From Archangium lansingense (GTDB taxonomy: Bacteria; Myxococcota; Myxococcia; Myxococcales; Myxococcaceae), in NCBI RefSeq assembly GCF_026626635.1, contig NZ_JAPNKA010000001.1:5332001-5396000 (forward strand): DNA of 64,000 nt. The letters run 5' to 3'. Positions 25,754-34,920 of the stretch are shown here, one piece after another. A model generated the notes under the pieces. It searched no databases, was not told the DNA's origin, and saw only the letters and a program-made list of their open reading frames with translations. Both the position numbers and the translations under genes were made by a program. Position 1 is the stretch's first letter. Each line of letters begins with the position of its first letter.

Positions 25754-26992
25754 ATGCGCGCCAAGCTGACTCTCCTGAGGGCCCTCGTGTTGGGCACCAT
25801 CGGTGGTGTTCTCGCCACCGGTTGCCAGACGTATGACTTCGAGCCGGTGCAGCCACTGGCCATTTCGCAGACGACGGAGACGCGGCGCATTGAGGCGCGT
25901 GCTCGCAAGCCGAACCTGATGCTGCTGGTGGACACGTCCGGCTCGATGACGGACCCGGCGGACAAATCTGATCCGGACTGCCGCCCGGGCGGGGTGCTCT
26001 GTGGCGACTCGCGTCCGTGCAACACGGCCGTGTGCCCCACTCGCTGGAGCGAGTTGCAGAAGGCGATGCAGACCTTCCTCAACGAGAGCGGCAAGATCGC
26101 GCGTATGGGTCTCGCCACCTACCCGAGCGATGACTCCTGCGGCTCCTCGACCACGGTCAGCATCCCGCTGCCCGACGGCGAGATGGATGACGAGGCCACG
26201 CTCGCGGCCAACGCCGAGCTGGTGAAGAACGAGATCCTGTCCATCAAGAACTACTCGACCACGGATCCGATGCCGCAGGGTGGTACGCCCACCAGCAAGA
26301 GCTTGTTGTTCGTGGGGAATCGCCCCGAATTGCAGACGGACCGCGAGGACCTGGTGGTGTTGCTGACGGACGGTCTGCCCAACTGCAACGAGGGATACCC
26401 GTCGGGCGCCGAGTGCTTCTGCACCCTGTCGGATTGCACCTATGCCCAGGCCATTGGCTGCCTCGACAAGGATGCCTCGGTGGATGCGGTGAAGGCGCTG
26501 CGCGCCAAGGAGATCCGGACCATCGTCATCGGCTTCGGCGCGGACTTCAACACGAGCTCCGCGTCGGGCAGCAAGGGCGCCGAGACCCTCAGCGGGATGG
26601 CCGTGGAGGGTGGCTTCTCGCTGGATCGTTCGTGCACGACCAATGCGCAGTGCGGTTCGGGTGACGAGTGCGACACGGCGACGAAGTTCTGCAAGCGCCG
26701 CTTCTATCAGGCGAGCAGCAGTGCGGAACTGACGGCGGCTCTGAAGGATATCAGCGAGAAGGTCCTGGTGCAGGATCCCTGCGTGCTGAACTTCGAGTCC
26801 AGCGCGCAAGTCCCGGCCAAGTCGGAGCTGGTGGTGGTCTACGTCAACGGGGAGCGCCAGTCCGCGGGTGCTGACACCTGGGAGCTGACGACCACGGGCA
26901 TCAAGTTCGTGGGCTCCACGTGCACGCGTATCGAGAACTCCACGTCGGCGAATCCGGTGGAGTACGAGGTGCGCGCCGTCGTCACGCCGTAG
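25754..26992 (+). CDS. VWFA-domain lipoprotein
   Basis: The product is 412 residues. The signal peptide ends in the lipobox VLATGC, so it is probably outer-membrane anchored. A von Willebrand A domain starts at about residue 52, with an intact MIDAS motif DTSGSMT, a TPTSK-type Thr loop, and VLLTDGLPNC supplying the downstream Asp. A Cys-rich insert (CTTNAQCGSGDEC then FCKRR) near residue 295 resembles the short disulfide repeats of many myxobacterial surface proteins. The C-terminal beta domain contains ELVVVYVNGERQ. It probably mediates surface protein interaction. Monocistronic. Confidence 0.9.
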   Translation: MRAKLTLLRALVLGTIGGVLATGCQTYDFEPVQPLAISQTTETRRIEARARKPNLMLLVDTSGSMTDPADKSDPDCRPGGVLCGDSRPCNTAVCPTRWSELQKAMQTFLNESGKIARMGLATYPSDDSCGSSTTVSIPLPDGEMDDEATLAANAELVKNEILSIKNYSTTDPMPQGGTPTSKSLLFVGNRPELQTDREDLVVLLTDGLPNCNEGYPSGAECFCTLSDCTYAQAIGCLDKDASVDAVKALRAKEIRTIVIGFGADFNTSSASGSKGAETLSGMAVEGGFSLDRSCTTNAQCGSGDECDTATKFCKRRFYQASSSAELTAALKDISEKVLVQDPCVLNFESSAQVPAKSELVVVYVNGERQSAGADTWELTTTGIKFVGSTCTRIENSTSANPVEYEVRAVVTP

Positions 26993-27064
26993 CACCAGCG
27001 CGCTGGGGCGGCTTTACGTGGTGAGGGGCCGGGGCTATGTCTCCGGCGCCCGCCCTGGCCGCCC

Positions 27065-28027
27065 ATGAAGATCACCATCCTCTCGCGCTCCGCCTCCATT
27101 TCATCCACCAAGCGTCTGGTCGAGGCCGGGCGCGCGAGAGGGCACCAGGTGCGCGTGCTCAACCCGGTCCGGGTGGAGATGCACCTGGATGGACAGCGCG
27201 CCAACCTCTACTACCGGCGCCGGAAGCTGTCCCCGTGTGACGTGGTCATCCCGCGCATCGCACAGTCCATCAACAACTACGGTCTGGCGGTGGTGAACCA
27301 GTTCGCCATGTGCGGGGTTCCGCTGGTGAACACGGCGCGGGCGATCGCCGAGTCGCGCAACAAGATGCGCTCGCTGCAGCTGTTGTCGGCGCACGGCATC
27401 GACATCCCGGCGACGGTGATGGCGCGTGACGCCGCGGACCTCAAGGCCATGGTGGGCCTGGTGGGCGGCGTGCCGGTGCTGGTGAAGCTGCTTCAGGGCC
27501 AGGAGAAGCACGGGGTCATGGTGTGCGAGAGCCTCCAGTCGCTGGAGGCGGCGCTCGAGGCCATTCTTGGGCTGGGGCACAACCTGGTCATGCAGCAGTA
27601 CGTGCAGAACACCGGGCAGGACGTGCGGGTGGTGGTGGTAGGCGGCCGGGCAGTGGCGGCGGTGCGGCGTCGGCCGAGGTTTGGGCGGCTGTCCTACACG
27701 CTGAACCGGGGAGCCCGGCTGGAGCGCATCGAGCTGACGGAGTCCCAGCGGATGGCGGCGGAGCGGACAGCCACGCTGGTGGGGTTGGAGGTGGCGGCGG
27801 TGGACCTGCTCGACGTGCAGGAGGGGCACTCCAAGGTGTTCGAGGTGAACAGCTCGCCGGCCATTCCGGAGATGGAAGCGGCCACGGGGCTGGACCTGGC
27901 CAGCATCATCATCCAGCGCGCCGAGGAGCTAGCGGCCGGAAGTCCGAGGGTGGGCCTGCCAGAGCCGGAGCCGGGTGCTCCGTCCCGGCGCAAGCGGACG
28001 CCCAAGGCCCCGGCGGGCGAGGCGTGA
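27065..28027 (+). CDS. RimK-family ATP-grasp alpha-L-glutamate ligase
   Basis: The product is 320 residues. The N-terminal RimK pre-ATP-grasp domain has ITILSRSASISSTKRL and VVIPRIAQSINNYG. The ATP-grasp fold follows with the glycine loop (KLLQGQEKHGV), QQYVQNTGQDVRVVVVGG and the Mg-binding FEVNSSPAIPEMEAATG. The last 25 residues are a basic Pro-rich tail absent from E. coli RimK. RimK adds Glu to ribosomal protein S6 in E. coli; here the acceptor is unknown. Confidence 0.9.
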   Translation: MKITILSRSASISSTKRLVEAGRARGHQVRVLNPVRVEMHLDGQRANLYYRRRKLSPCDVVIPRIAQSINNYGLAVVNQFAMCGVPLVNTARAIAESRNKMRSLQLLSAHGIDIPATVMARDAADLKAMVGLVGGVPVLVKLLQGQEKHGVMVCESLQSLEAALEAILGLGHNLVMQQYVQNTGQDVRVVVVGGRAVAAVRRRPRFGRLSYTLNRGARLERIELTESQRMAAERTATLVGLEVAAVDLLDVQEGHSKVFEVNSSPAIPEMEAATGLDLASIIIQRAEELAAGSPRVGLPEPEPGAPSRRKRTPKAPAGEA

Positions 28028-28099
28028 ACAGAAAGAGGTCCCCGAGCGTCGGGGGCTCGGTGATAGGGTGCCCCCGATTTTCGGTGAGGAGAACGAACC

Positions 28100-28549
28100 A
28101 TGCTGCACTTGCGACGCATCACCACCCTGGCCGCCGCGCTGGTGGCCCTTGCCAGCACCCAGGTCCAGGCCGAGGGCCAGGTGGATCCGACCACCCTCTA
28201 TGAGGTGAGCACGGAAGGCACCTCCACCAAGGTGAAGGCGGGGGAGCAGGGCGTGTTCGTGCTGTCCATCAAGAGCAAGCAGGGGGCGCACGTGTCCGAC
28301 GAGGCGCCGCTGAAGCTGGAGCTCAAGGGCACGCAGCTGACTCCCGCCCAGGAGAAGCTGGCGCTGAAGGACTCGGTGGCCAAGAAGGCCCAGGGGCAGC
28401 AGTTCGTGGATCCCCGCTTCGAGGTGCCGTTCAAGGCCACGGCGGCCGGTAAGGGCACGCTGGATGCGAAGCTGACCTTCTTCATCTGCACGGAGAACCT
28501 CTGCGCCCGTCAGCAGAAGACGTTCTCGTTGCCCGTCGAGGTTCTCTAG
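28100..28549 (+). CDS. Small secreted protein with a two-Cys motif
   Basis: The product is 149 residues. A signal peptide is cleaved after QVQA. The rest is predicted beta-sandwich with FFICTENLCARQQKTFSLPV near the end; the paired Cys resembles the CxxxxCxxQ region of DsbD-alpha-like periplasmic domains, though I would not assign redox activity. Three bases separate its stop from rlmB, so the two are probably co-transcribed. Confidence 0.75.
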   Translation: MLHLRRITTLAAALVALASTQVQAEGQVDPTTLYEVSTEGTSTKVKAGEQGVFVLSIKSKQGAHVSDEAPLKLELKGTQLTPAQEKLALKDSVAKKAQGQQFVDPRFEVPFKATAAGKGTLDAKLTFFICTENLCARQQKTFSLPVEVL

Positions 28550-28552
28550 TCC

Positions 28553-29413
28553 GTGGTGCGCCAGCGATCGTTCAAGGGCAGTGAGCGGGGTGGGGAGCAG
28601 CGGGGAGAGCGTGGAGGGGGACGCGAGCGCGGTACGGAGCGTGAGCGTGGCGAGCAGCGCTACGTCTACGGGGTGAACCCGGTGCTCGAGTCCCTGCGCG
28701 CGCACGCGGAGCGGGTGGAGCGCCTCTTCGTCACCGAGGGGCAGCTCGCTGCGAAGGCGGCGGCGGAGATCTTCAGCCGCGCGAGGGACGCGGGCATCCG
28801 GGTGGAGCGGGTGCCCCGGGAGCGGCTGGCGGCCCTGGCCGACGGCGGCGTGCACCAGGGGGTGGTGGCCGAGCTGCGTGGCTTCGAATACGCGGAGCTG
28901 GAGGATCTGCTGGAGGCGGCCGAGCAGAGCGGACGGCCTCCGTTGCTCGTCGTGCTGGACGGCATCCAGGATCCGCACAACTTCGGGGCCATCATCCGCT
29001 CGGCGCATGCCCTGGGGGCCCACGGGGTGGTTATTGCCAAGGATCGGGCGGTACCGGTGACGGGGGTGGTGGCCAAGGCCTCGGCGGGAGCGGTGGAGCA
29101 CTGTCCCATCGCGCGGGTGGTGAACCTCTCCCGAGCCCTGGAGGAGCTGAAGGAAGCCGGAGTGTGGATCGCCGCGGCGGATCCTCACTCGAACGAGCCC
29201 ATGTGGGGCGCTCGGCTGGACGGGCCATTGGCCGTCGTGGTGGGGGCCGAGGGAGCGGGCGTGCGCCAGGGGGTGTTGGAGCACTGCGACTTCCGCCTCA
29301 GGATTCCAATGCTCGGTCAGGTAGGTTCCCTGAATGCGTCCGTTTCTGCGGCGATTCTGCTATACGAGGCCGCCCGGCAGCGGGGGACGTCACGTCCCGG
29401 TGCCGGAAGTTGA
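28553..29413 (+). CDS. rlmB: 23S rRNA (guanosine-2'-O)-methyltransferase, SpoU/TrmH family
   Basis: The product is 286 residues. It has a basic Arg/Gly-rich N-terminal extension of about 40 residues, then the substrate-binding domain (YVYGVNPVLESLRAHAE), then the SPOUT knot with motif 1 LDGIQDPHNFGAIIRSAHALG, motif 2 VVVGAEGAGV and motif 3 IPMLGQVGSLNASVSAAILL. RlmB 2'-O-methylates G2251 of 23S rRNA in E. coli; the RNA target here is by homology. The start is GTG at 28553, and the second GTG at 28556 is equally possible. The RG-rich extension is unusual for the family and may bind RNA. Confidence 0.92.
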   Translation: MVRQRSFKGSERGGEQRGERGGGRERGTERERGEQRYVYGVNPVLESLRAHAERVERLFVTEGQLAAKAAAEIFSRARDAGIRVERVPRERLAALADGGVHQGVVAELRGFEYAELEDLLEAAEQSGRPPLLVVLDGIQDPHNFGAIIRSAHALGAHGVVIAKDRAVPVTGVVAKASAGAVEHCPIARVVNLSRALEELKEAGVWIAAADPHSNEPMWGARLDGPLAVVVGAEGAGVRQGVLEHCDFRLRIPMLGQVGSLNASVSAAILLYEAARQRGTSRPGAGS

Positions 29414-29431
29414 ACGCTCTGATCAATCCGC

Positions 29432-29460
29432 TTGACTTGGACGGCGGGGACTTCTAAAAG
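29432..29460 (+). promoter_or_regulatory. Sigma70-type promoter for the tRNA-tuf operon
   Basis: TTGACT at 29432-29437 and TAAAAG at 29455-29460 are separated by 17 bases, about 80 bases upstream of the first tRNA. A GC-rich block (gggcgcgcctcg) directly after the -10 resembles a stringent discriminator. Confidence 0.65.
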
Positions 29461-29539
29461 GGCGCGCCTCGACGGGACGGGCGGTTGACGGTTCCCGGCG
29501 ACGGGACGGCGGGTAGGGGAAGCAGCCGGAGTGATGGAT

Positions 29540-29612
<73 letters not shown>

Positions 29613-29696
29613 AGCACGGGGCCGCGGATGAGGGCCCGGGGCAAAAAAAGCAGTAGGAAGAAACAGTGGTTTCACGGTAGTTGAGGAAAGCGTTGC

Positions 29697-29780
29697 GGAG
29701 GGATACCCAAGCGGCCAAAGGGAGCAGACTGTAAATCTGCCGGCTCTACGCCTTCGTTGGTTCGAATCCAACTCCCTCCA
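29697..29780 (+). tRNA. tRNA-Tyr (GTA)
   Basis: An 84-base class II tRNA with a long variable arm. Acceptor GGAGGGA pairs with TCCCTCC, the anticodon loop CTGTAAA gives GTA, and the discriminator is A. Position corresponds to E. coli tyrU. Confidence 0.95.
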
Positions 29781-29787
29781 TCCGCAT

Positions 29788-29864
<77 letters not shown>

Positions 29865-29885
29865 GTGTTGTAGTCGCAGATACAA

Positions 29886-29961
29886 GCCCTGATAGCTCAG
29901 TTGGCAGAGCGCATCCTTGGTAAGGATGAGGTCACCAGTTCAATCCTGGTTCAGGGCTCCA
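29886..29961 (+). tRNA. tRNA-Thr (GGT)
   Basis: Acceptor GCCCTGA pairs with TCAGGGC, the anticodon loop CTTGGTA gives GGT, and CCA is encoded at 29959-29961. It ends 16 bases before tuf, as E. coli thrT precedes tufB. Confidence 0.95.
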
Positions 29962-29977
29962 TTTTTCGAGGAGCGTT

Positions 29978-31168
<1,191 letters not shown>

Positions 31169-31211
31169 TTGGCTGGCGGGCTTTGGGCCCGCCCCAGCAG
31201 GTGGTTAACCC

Positions 31212-31246
31212 CGAGGGGGGAGCTGCTATAAACAGCTTTCCCCTCG
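31212..31246 (+). terminator. 14-bp hairpin between tuf and rpmG with TATAAA in its loop
   Basis: CGAGGGGGGAGCTG (31212-31225) pairs with CAGCTTTCCCCTCG (31233-31246), with two G-T wobbles and a 7-base loop CTATAAA. As RNA it would be a strong hairpin that ends or attenuates tuf transcription. As DNA the loop carries a good -10 (TATAAA, 31227-31232) with TTAACC 16 bases upstream (31205-31210), so it may instead be the rpmG promoter. Both roles are compatible. Confidence 0.6.
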
Positions 31247-31265
31247 TGCTTATCGAGTTCAAGTC

Positions 31266-31430
31266 ATGCCCAAGGGTAACCGAAGCATCATCTCGCTCGA
31301 GTGCACGGTGTGCAAAGAGCGGAACTACTACACCACCAAGAACAAGCGGAAGAGCCAGGACAAGCTCGAGTTGAGCAAGTTCTGCCCCCGCGACCGGAAG
31401 CATACCGTCCATAAGGAAGGTAAGGTCTAG
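31266..31430 (+). CDS. rpmG: 50S ribosomal protein L33
   Basis: The product is 54 residues. The sequence CTVCKERNYYTTKNKR, KLELSKFCPRDRKHTVHKE is diagnostic of L33. The first CxxC pair of the zinc ribbon is present, but the second pair reads CPRD, so one of the four Cys ligands is Asp or is supplied by a nearby His. Location between tuf and tRNA-Trp/secE is the common arrangement outside the enterics. Confidence 0.95.
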   Translation: MPKGNRSIISLECTVCKERNYYTTKNKRKSQDKLELSKFCPRDRKHTVHKEGKV

Positions 31431-31457
31431 TTCTGTTGTTGTGGTCGGGTGTTCTCT

Positions 31458-31533
31458 AGGCCAGTAGCTCCAACGGTAGAGCAGCGGTCTCCAAATCCGC
31501 GTGTTGGGGGTTCGAATCCCTCCTGGCCTGCCA
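31458..31533 (+). tRNA. tRNA-Trp (CCA)
   Basis: Acceptor AGGCCAG pairs with CTGGCCT, the anticodon loop CTCCAAA gives CCA, discriminator G, and CCA encoded at 31531-31533. It lies between rpmG and secE. Confidence 0.95.
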
Positions 31534-31544
31534 GTTGTTAGTTG

Positions 31545-31580
31545 CAGGGACCCTCGGTACCCACGTACCGGGGGTCCCTG
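31545..31580 (+). terminator. 16-bp hairpin between tRNA-Trp and secE
   Basis: CAGGGACCCTCGGTAC pairs with GTACCGGGGGTCCCTG (one G-T wobble) around the loop CCAC. It has no T-run, only tgttt after it. It starts 12 bases after the tRNA-Trp CCA end. It could be a partial terminator or a processing signal (RNase III-type) that separates the tRNA from the secE message. Confidence 0.65.
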
Positions 31581-31619
31581 TGTTTCCGGGATCAGGCAGT
31601 ACTCAGTCAGCGAGGAATC

Positions 31620-32063
31620 ATGGCAGCGGCATCCGAAGCCAGCCAGCAGGCGAACCGTTCGGGGATGGACCCGAAGCGGCTCGTGGTCATCTTCTTCCTC
31701 ATCGCGGGTCTCATCTTCGCGCTCTTCCTGGAGCACGTCTGTGGCCTCCTCTGGGCCCGGGCCGGCTGGAGCGACCCCGTCATCGTCGACGGTGTCGACT
31801 GGCAGGTCTCCACCCTGGTGGGCTTCCTGCTCGCCGCGGGGCTCGTGGTGTGGGCTTACGCGTACCCCAAGACTCACGCCCTCTCGATTGAGGTTGCCTC
31901 TGAGTTGATGAAGGTCACCTGGCCTTCTTGGGCGGAGACCAAGGCGTCGACCGTGGCGGTCATCGTCGCGTCCATCGTGGCGGCCGTTCTGCTCTTCTGC
32001 ATCGACACCCTCGCCTACAACCTTATGGTTGAGTGGATACCCGCCATCTGGGGGAAGTTGTAA
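31620..32063 (+). CDS. secE: Preprotein translocase subunit SecE
   Basis: The product is 147 residues with three membrane helices: about 22-42 (LVVIFFLIAGLIFALFLEHV), 65-83 and 117-140. The conserved amphipathic segment before the last helix, ELMKVTWPSWAETKAS, is the SecE signature. It forms the SecYEG channel in the inner membrane. It is the three-helix form, as in E. coli, rather than the one-helix form. GAGGAA precedes the ATG at 31620, and its stop overlaps the nusG start (TAATG). Confidence 0.95.
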   Translation: MAAASEASQQANRSGMDPKRLVVIFFLIAGLIFALFLEHVCGLLWARAGWSDPVIVDGVDWQVSTLVGFLLAAGLVVWAYAYPKTHALSIEVASELMKVTWPSWAETKASTVAVIVASIVAAVLLFCIDTLAYNLMVEWIPAIWGKL

Positions 32064-32605
32064 TGGCGATGAAATGGTACGTGGTCCACACCTACTCGAA
32101 CTTCGAGAACCAGGCGAAGAAGAGCCTGGAAGAGCGGATCCGCCTCGAGGGGCTGCAGGAGCTGTTCGGCGAAATCCTGATTCCGATGGAACAGGTCGTC
32201 GAGATGGTGAAGGGCGAGAAGAAGACGTCCCGGCGTAAGTTCTTCCCGGGCTACCTCTTCGTGCAGATGGAGCTCAATGACCGCTCCTGGCACCTGGTGA
32301 AGAACACGCCGAAGATCACCGGTTTCCCCGGTGCGGCCCAGAACGAGCAGCCCACGCCCATCTCGGACAAGGAGGTGGCTCGGCTCACCTCGCAGATCTC
32401 CGAGGGGACGCTCAAGCCCAAGCCCAAGGTGCAGTTCTCCGACGGAGACACCGTCCGCGTCATCGACGGCCCCTTTGCCAACTTCAATGGCACGGTGGAG
32501 GAGGTCAACGCGGAGAAGGGTCGCGTGAAGGTGCTCGTGAGCATCTTCGGTCGCGCCACTCCGGTGGAGCTCGATTTCATGCAGGTGGAGAAGACCACCG
32601 GCTAG
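32063..32605 (+). CDS. nusG: Transcription termination/antitermination protein NusG
   Basis: The product is 180 residues. The NGN domain starts MKWYVVHTYSNFENQAKKSL and contains RKFFPGYLFVQMELND; the KOW domain is DTVRVIDGPFANFNGTVEEV. It binds RNA polymerase at the clamp helices and links it to Rho and the ribosome. Translation is coupled to secE through the TAATG overlap. Confidence 0.97.
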   Translation: MAMKWYVVHTYSNFENQAKKSLEERIRLEGLQELFGEILIPMEQVVEMVKGEKKTSRRKFFPGYLFVQMELNDRSWHLVKNTPKITGFPGAAQNEQPTPISDKEVARLTSQISEGTLKPKPKVQFSDGDTVRVIDGPFANFNGTVEEVNAEKGRVKVLVSIFGRATPVELDFMQVEKTTG

Positions 32606-32707
32606 CAGTCTTCCCCGGCGTGAGAGCGCTCGGGGATACCCAGGGTGGGAGGGCCGCTCGTCAAGCGGCCCGTCGGAACCACCGTCTCGAAAGGCAGTCG
32701 TCAGCCG

Positions 32708-33151
32708 ATGAAGAAGGTCACAGGACAGGTCAAGCTGCAGATTCCCGCCGGTAAGGCGAACCCCGCTCCTCCGATCGGCCCCGCGCTCGGTCAGCAGGGC
32801 GTGAACATCATGGAGTTCTGCAAGCAGTTCAACGCCAAGACCCAGGCGGAGGCCAAGGAGGGTCTGATCATCCCGGTGATCATCACCGTGTATCAGGATC
32901 GCTCCTTCACCTTCATCCTGAAGACGCCTCCCGCGGCCGTCCTCATCAAGAAGGCGGCGGGCCTGCACACCGAGAAGAAGAAGGGCTCGGGCGCCAAGAA
33001 GCCGGGCAAGGAGAAGGTGGGGCAGATCACTCAGAAGCAGCTCGAGGAGATCGCCAAGAAGAAGATCGAGGACACGACCGCTGGTTCTCTGGACGCCGCC
33101 AAGCGCACCATCGCTGGCACCGCGCGCTCCATGGGCATCGAGATCGTCTGA
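32708..33151 (+). CDS. rplK: 50S ribosomal protein L11
   Basis: The product is 147 residues. N-terminal KKVTGQVKLQIPAGKANPAPP and PIGPALGQQGVNIMEFCKQF, then the C-terminal RNA-binding domain with GTARSMGIEIV at the end. It forms the GTPase-associated stalk base on 23S rRNA and is needed for RelA-dependent stringent response. The 102-base gap from nusG holds a short hairpin (gggccgctcgtcaagcggccc). The gene pairs with rplA as usual. Confidence 0.97.
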   Translation: MKKVTGQVKLQIPAGKANPAPPIGPALGQQGVNIMEFCKQFNAKTQAEAKEGLIIPVIITVYQDRSFTFILKTPPAAVLIKKAAGLHTEKKKGSGAKKPGKEKVGQITQKQLEEIAKKKIEDTTAGSLDAAKRTIAGTARSMGIEIV

Positions 33152-33189
33152 CCTCTCCACCTCACCTTTTCTGAAACAGGATATTTCAC

Positions 33190-33903
33190 ATGCCTCAGAC
33201 CGGTAAGAAGTTCCGCGCGTCCGTCGCGAAGGTGGACCGCAACAAGCGCTACACCATCGCCGAGGGTTTCGCTCTCCTGAAGGAGACCACGGCCCTCCGC
33301 GCCACCAAGTTCGATCAGACTGTCGAGGTTGCGCTCAACCTCGGTGTGGACCCCAAGCACGCGGACCAGATGGTCCGTGGCGCCGTGGTCCTCCCGCACG
33401 GCACGGGCGCCACGGTGCGCGTGGCCGTGTTCGCCAAGGGCGAGCGGGCCTCCGAGGCCGAGGCTGCCGGCGCTGACGTGGTTGGCGGCGACGAGCTGGC
33501 CAAGCGCATCGAGGGCGGCTTCCTCGAGTTCGACACCGTCATTGCCACCCCGGACATGATGGGTGTGGTTGGCCGCCTCGGTAAGGTGCTCGGTCCCCGT
33601 GGCCTCATGCCCAACCCGAAGGTGGGCACGGTGACCATGGACGTGGCCAAGGCCGTTCGCGACTCCAAGGGCGGTAAGGTGGAGTTCCGCGCCGAGAAGG
33701 CCGGCATCGTCCACGTCAAGGTCGGCAAGGCCTCCTTCACCCCGGAGAAGCTCACCGAGAACTTCAACACCCTGGTGGACCTGGTGATGAAGCTCAAGCC
33801 GGCCACCGCCAAGGGCGTCTACCTCAAGGGCGTGGCCATCTCCGCCACCATGAGCCCGGGCATCAAGATCGACACCAACGAGATCCTCGCCCGCCACCGG
33901 TAG
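33190..33903 (+). CDS. rplA: 50S ribosomal protein L1
   Basis: The product is 237 residues, with the L1 signature region TPDMMGVVGRLGKVLGPRGL and MPNPKVGTVTMDVAKAV, and C-terminal LKGVAISATMSPGIKID. It forms the L1 stalk that moves E-site tRNA. In many bacteria L1 represses the rplK-rplA message; no obvious L1-site mimic was checked here. A weak hairpin (GGGGGCC/GGCCCCC, 33942-33966) follows the stop. Confidence 0.97.
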   Translation: MPQTGKKFRASVAKVDRNKRYTIAEGFALLKETTALRATKFDQTVEVALNLGVDPKHADQMVRGAVVLPHGTGATVRVAVFAKGERASEAEAAGADVVGGDELAKRIEGGFLEFDTVIATPDMMGVVGRLGKVLGPRGLMPNPKVGTVTMDVAKAVRDSKGGKVEFRAEKAGIVHVKVGKASFTPEKLTENFNTLVDLVMKLKPATAKGVYLKGVAISATMSPGIKIDTNEILARHR

Positions 33904-34002
33904 TCAGGGGTAGGGCAGGGAAGTCGTCGGTTCTGACTGAGGGGGGCCTCACACCAGGGGGCCCCCTTCGTCGTCTGATTGACGCCCGCGGTCATAATTT
34001 GC

Positions 34003-34031
34003 TGGACGTTTCGCGAAGCCGCGGGTATAGC
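34003..34031 (+). promoter_or_regulatory. Candidate promoter for rplJL-rpoBC
   Basis: TGGACG at 34003-34008 and TATAGC at 34026-34031 are 17 bases apart, in the 412-base gap between rplA and rplJ. A GC-rich stretch follows. This would give a leader of about 280 bases that contains the L10 autoregulatory element. Confidence 0.5.
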
Positions 34032-34084
34032 GCCCCGGCTTTGCAATTGAAGCGCCACGTCGATGAGACGGGACGCTTCAAACA

Positions 34085-34215
34085 TCCCTGGTCCCAGACA
34101 GCAGGGACCCGGGGTGGGACTCGTGCCCTCCGTTGGCAACCGGACAACCGGTCGGAGCCACGAAGACCACCCAGGGTTCAAACGACTCATGGAGTCGCCC
34201 TGCCGAGACTGGAGG
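34085..34215 (+). promoter_or_regulatory. Ribosomal protein L10 leader
   Basis: The leader has the hallmark pairing AGACAGCAGGG (34095-34105) with CCCTGCCGAGA (34198-34208), which frames a long helix with internal arms (ggggtgggac, accacccagggtt; ccgttggcaaccgg). This is the conserved L10 leader with its kink-turn, bound by the L10(L12)4 complex for autorepression of rplJL. It lies just upstream of rplJ and its strong GAGGAGGTGA ribosome site, as expected. Confidence 0.8.
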
Positions 34216-34315
34216 TGCGGTGTGGTGCCTTACGGGGCTCCTCTCGCTCTGCCACTTGCGTGGCCCAGGTAATCCAGCCCGCCTTCGGGTGGGTGTCGTG
34301 AGGAGGTGAAACCAA

Positions 34316-34834
34316 GTGATCAAGAGCGAGAAGGAAGAACTGATCAAGGAGCTCAACGAGAAGTTCTCGAGGGCTCAGACTGCGATCGTCGCGGAGTTCT
34401 CCAAGCTGAACGTGGAGACCGTGACCAAGCTGCGCAAGAAGTTCCGCGACGGCAAGGTGGACTACAAGGTCCTGAAGAACACGCTGGCCAAGCGCGCCGC
34501 GAAGGGTACGCCTGTGGAGGTCATCTCCCAGGACTTCGTGGGGCCCGTGGCTATCGCCATCAGCTACGACGATGTCGTGGCTCCGGCGAAGATCCTCGTG
34601 GACTTCATCAAGGATCTCGAGACCATCAAGGTCCGCAGCGCGTCCGTGCAGGGCCGCCGTGTCGACGTCGAGGGCGTGAAGGCCCTGGCGAAGATGCCCG
34701 GTCTGCCCGAGCTCCGCGCCCAGCTGCTCGGCATGCTCAACCAGCCTGCCGGCAAGCTCGTTCGCACCATCGCGGCCCCCGGCTCCCAGCTGGCCCGCGT
34801 GCTCCAGGCGAACGTGGACAAGCAGCCCAAGTAA
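34316..34834 (+). CDS. rplJ: 50S ribosomal protein L10
   Basis: The product is 172 residues, starting at GTG with GAGGAGGTGA 8 bases before. The sequence KEELIKELNEKFSRAQTAIVAEFSKL and LRKKFRDGKVDYKVLKNTLAKRA is the L10 globular domain; the C-terminal helix ends in LARVLQANVDKQ and binds L7/L12 dimers. It anchors the stalk and autoregulates through the upstream leader. Confidence 0.97.
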   Translation: MIKSEKEELIKELNEKFSRAQTAIVAEFSKLNVETVTKLRKKFRDGKVDYKVLKNTLAKRAAKGTPVEVISQDFVGPVAIAISYDDVVAPAKILVDFIKDLETIKVRSASVQGRRVDVEGVKALAKMPGLPELRAQLLGMLNQPAGKLVRTIAAPGSQLARVLQANVDKQPK

Positions 34835-34920
34835 TAGCACCCAGAAGCAGACCCACCGCAAACCTCTGGCCTTTTCCTCCCCAAGGGGAGGCAGGCCGCT
34901 AGAAAAGAAGGACATTCACA

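Noticed and set aside
33819..34190. 123-codon minus-strand frame over the L10 leader
   Set aside because: It lies in a structured regulatory RNA region and has no recognisable protein features.
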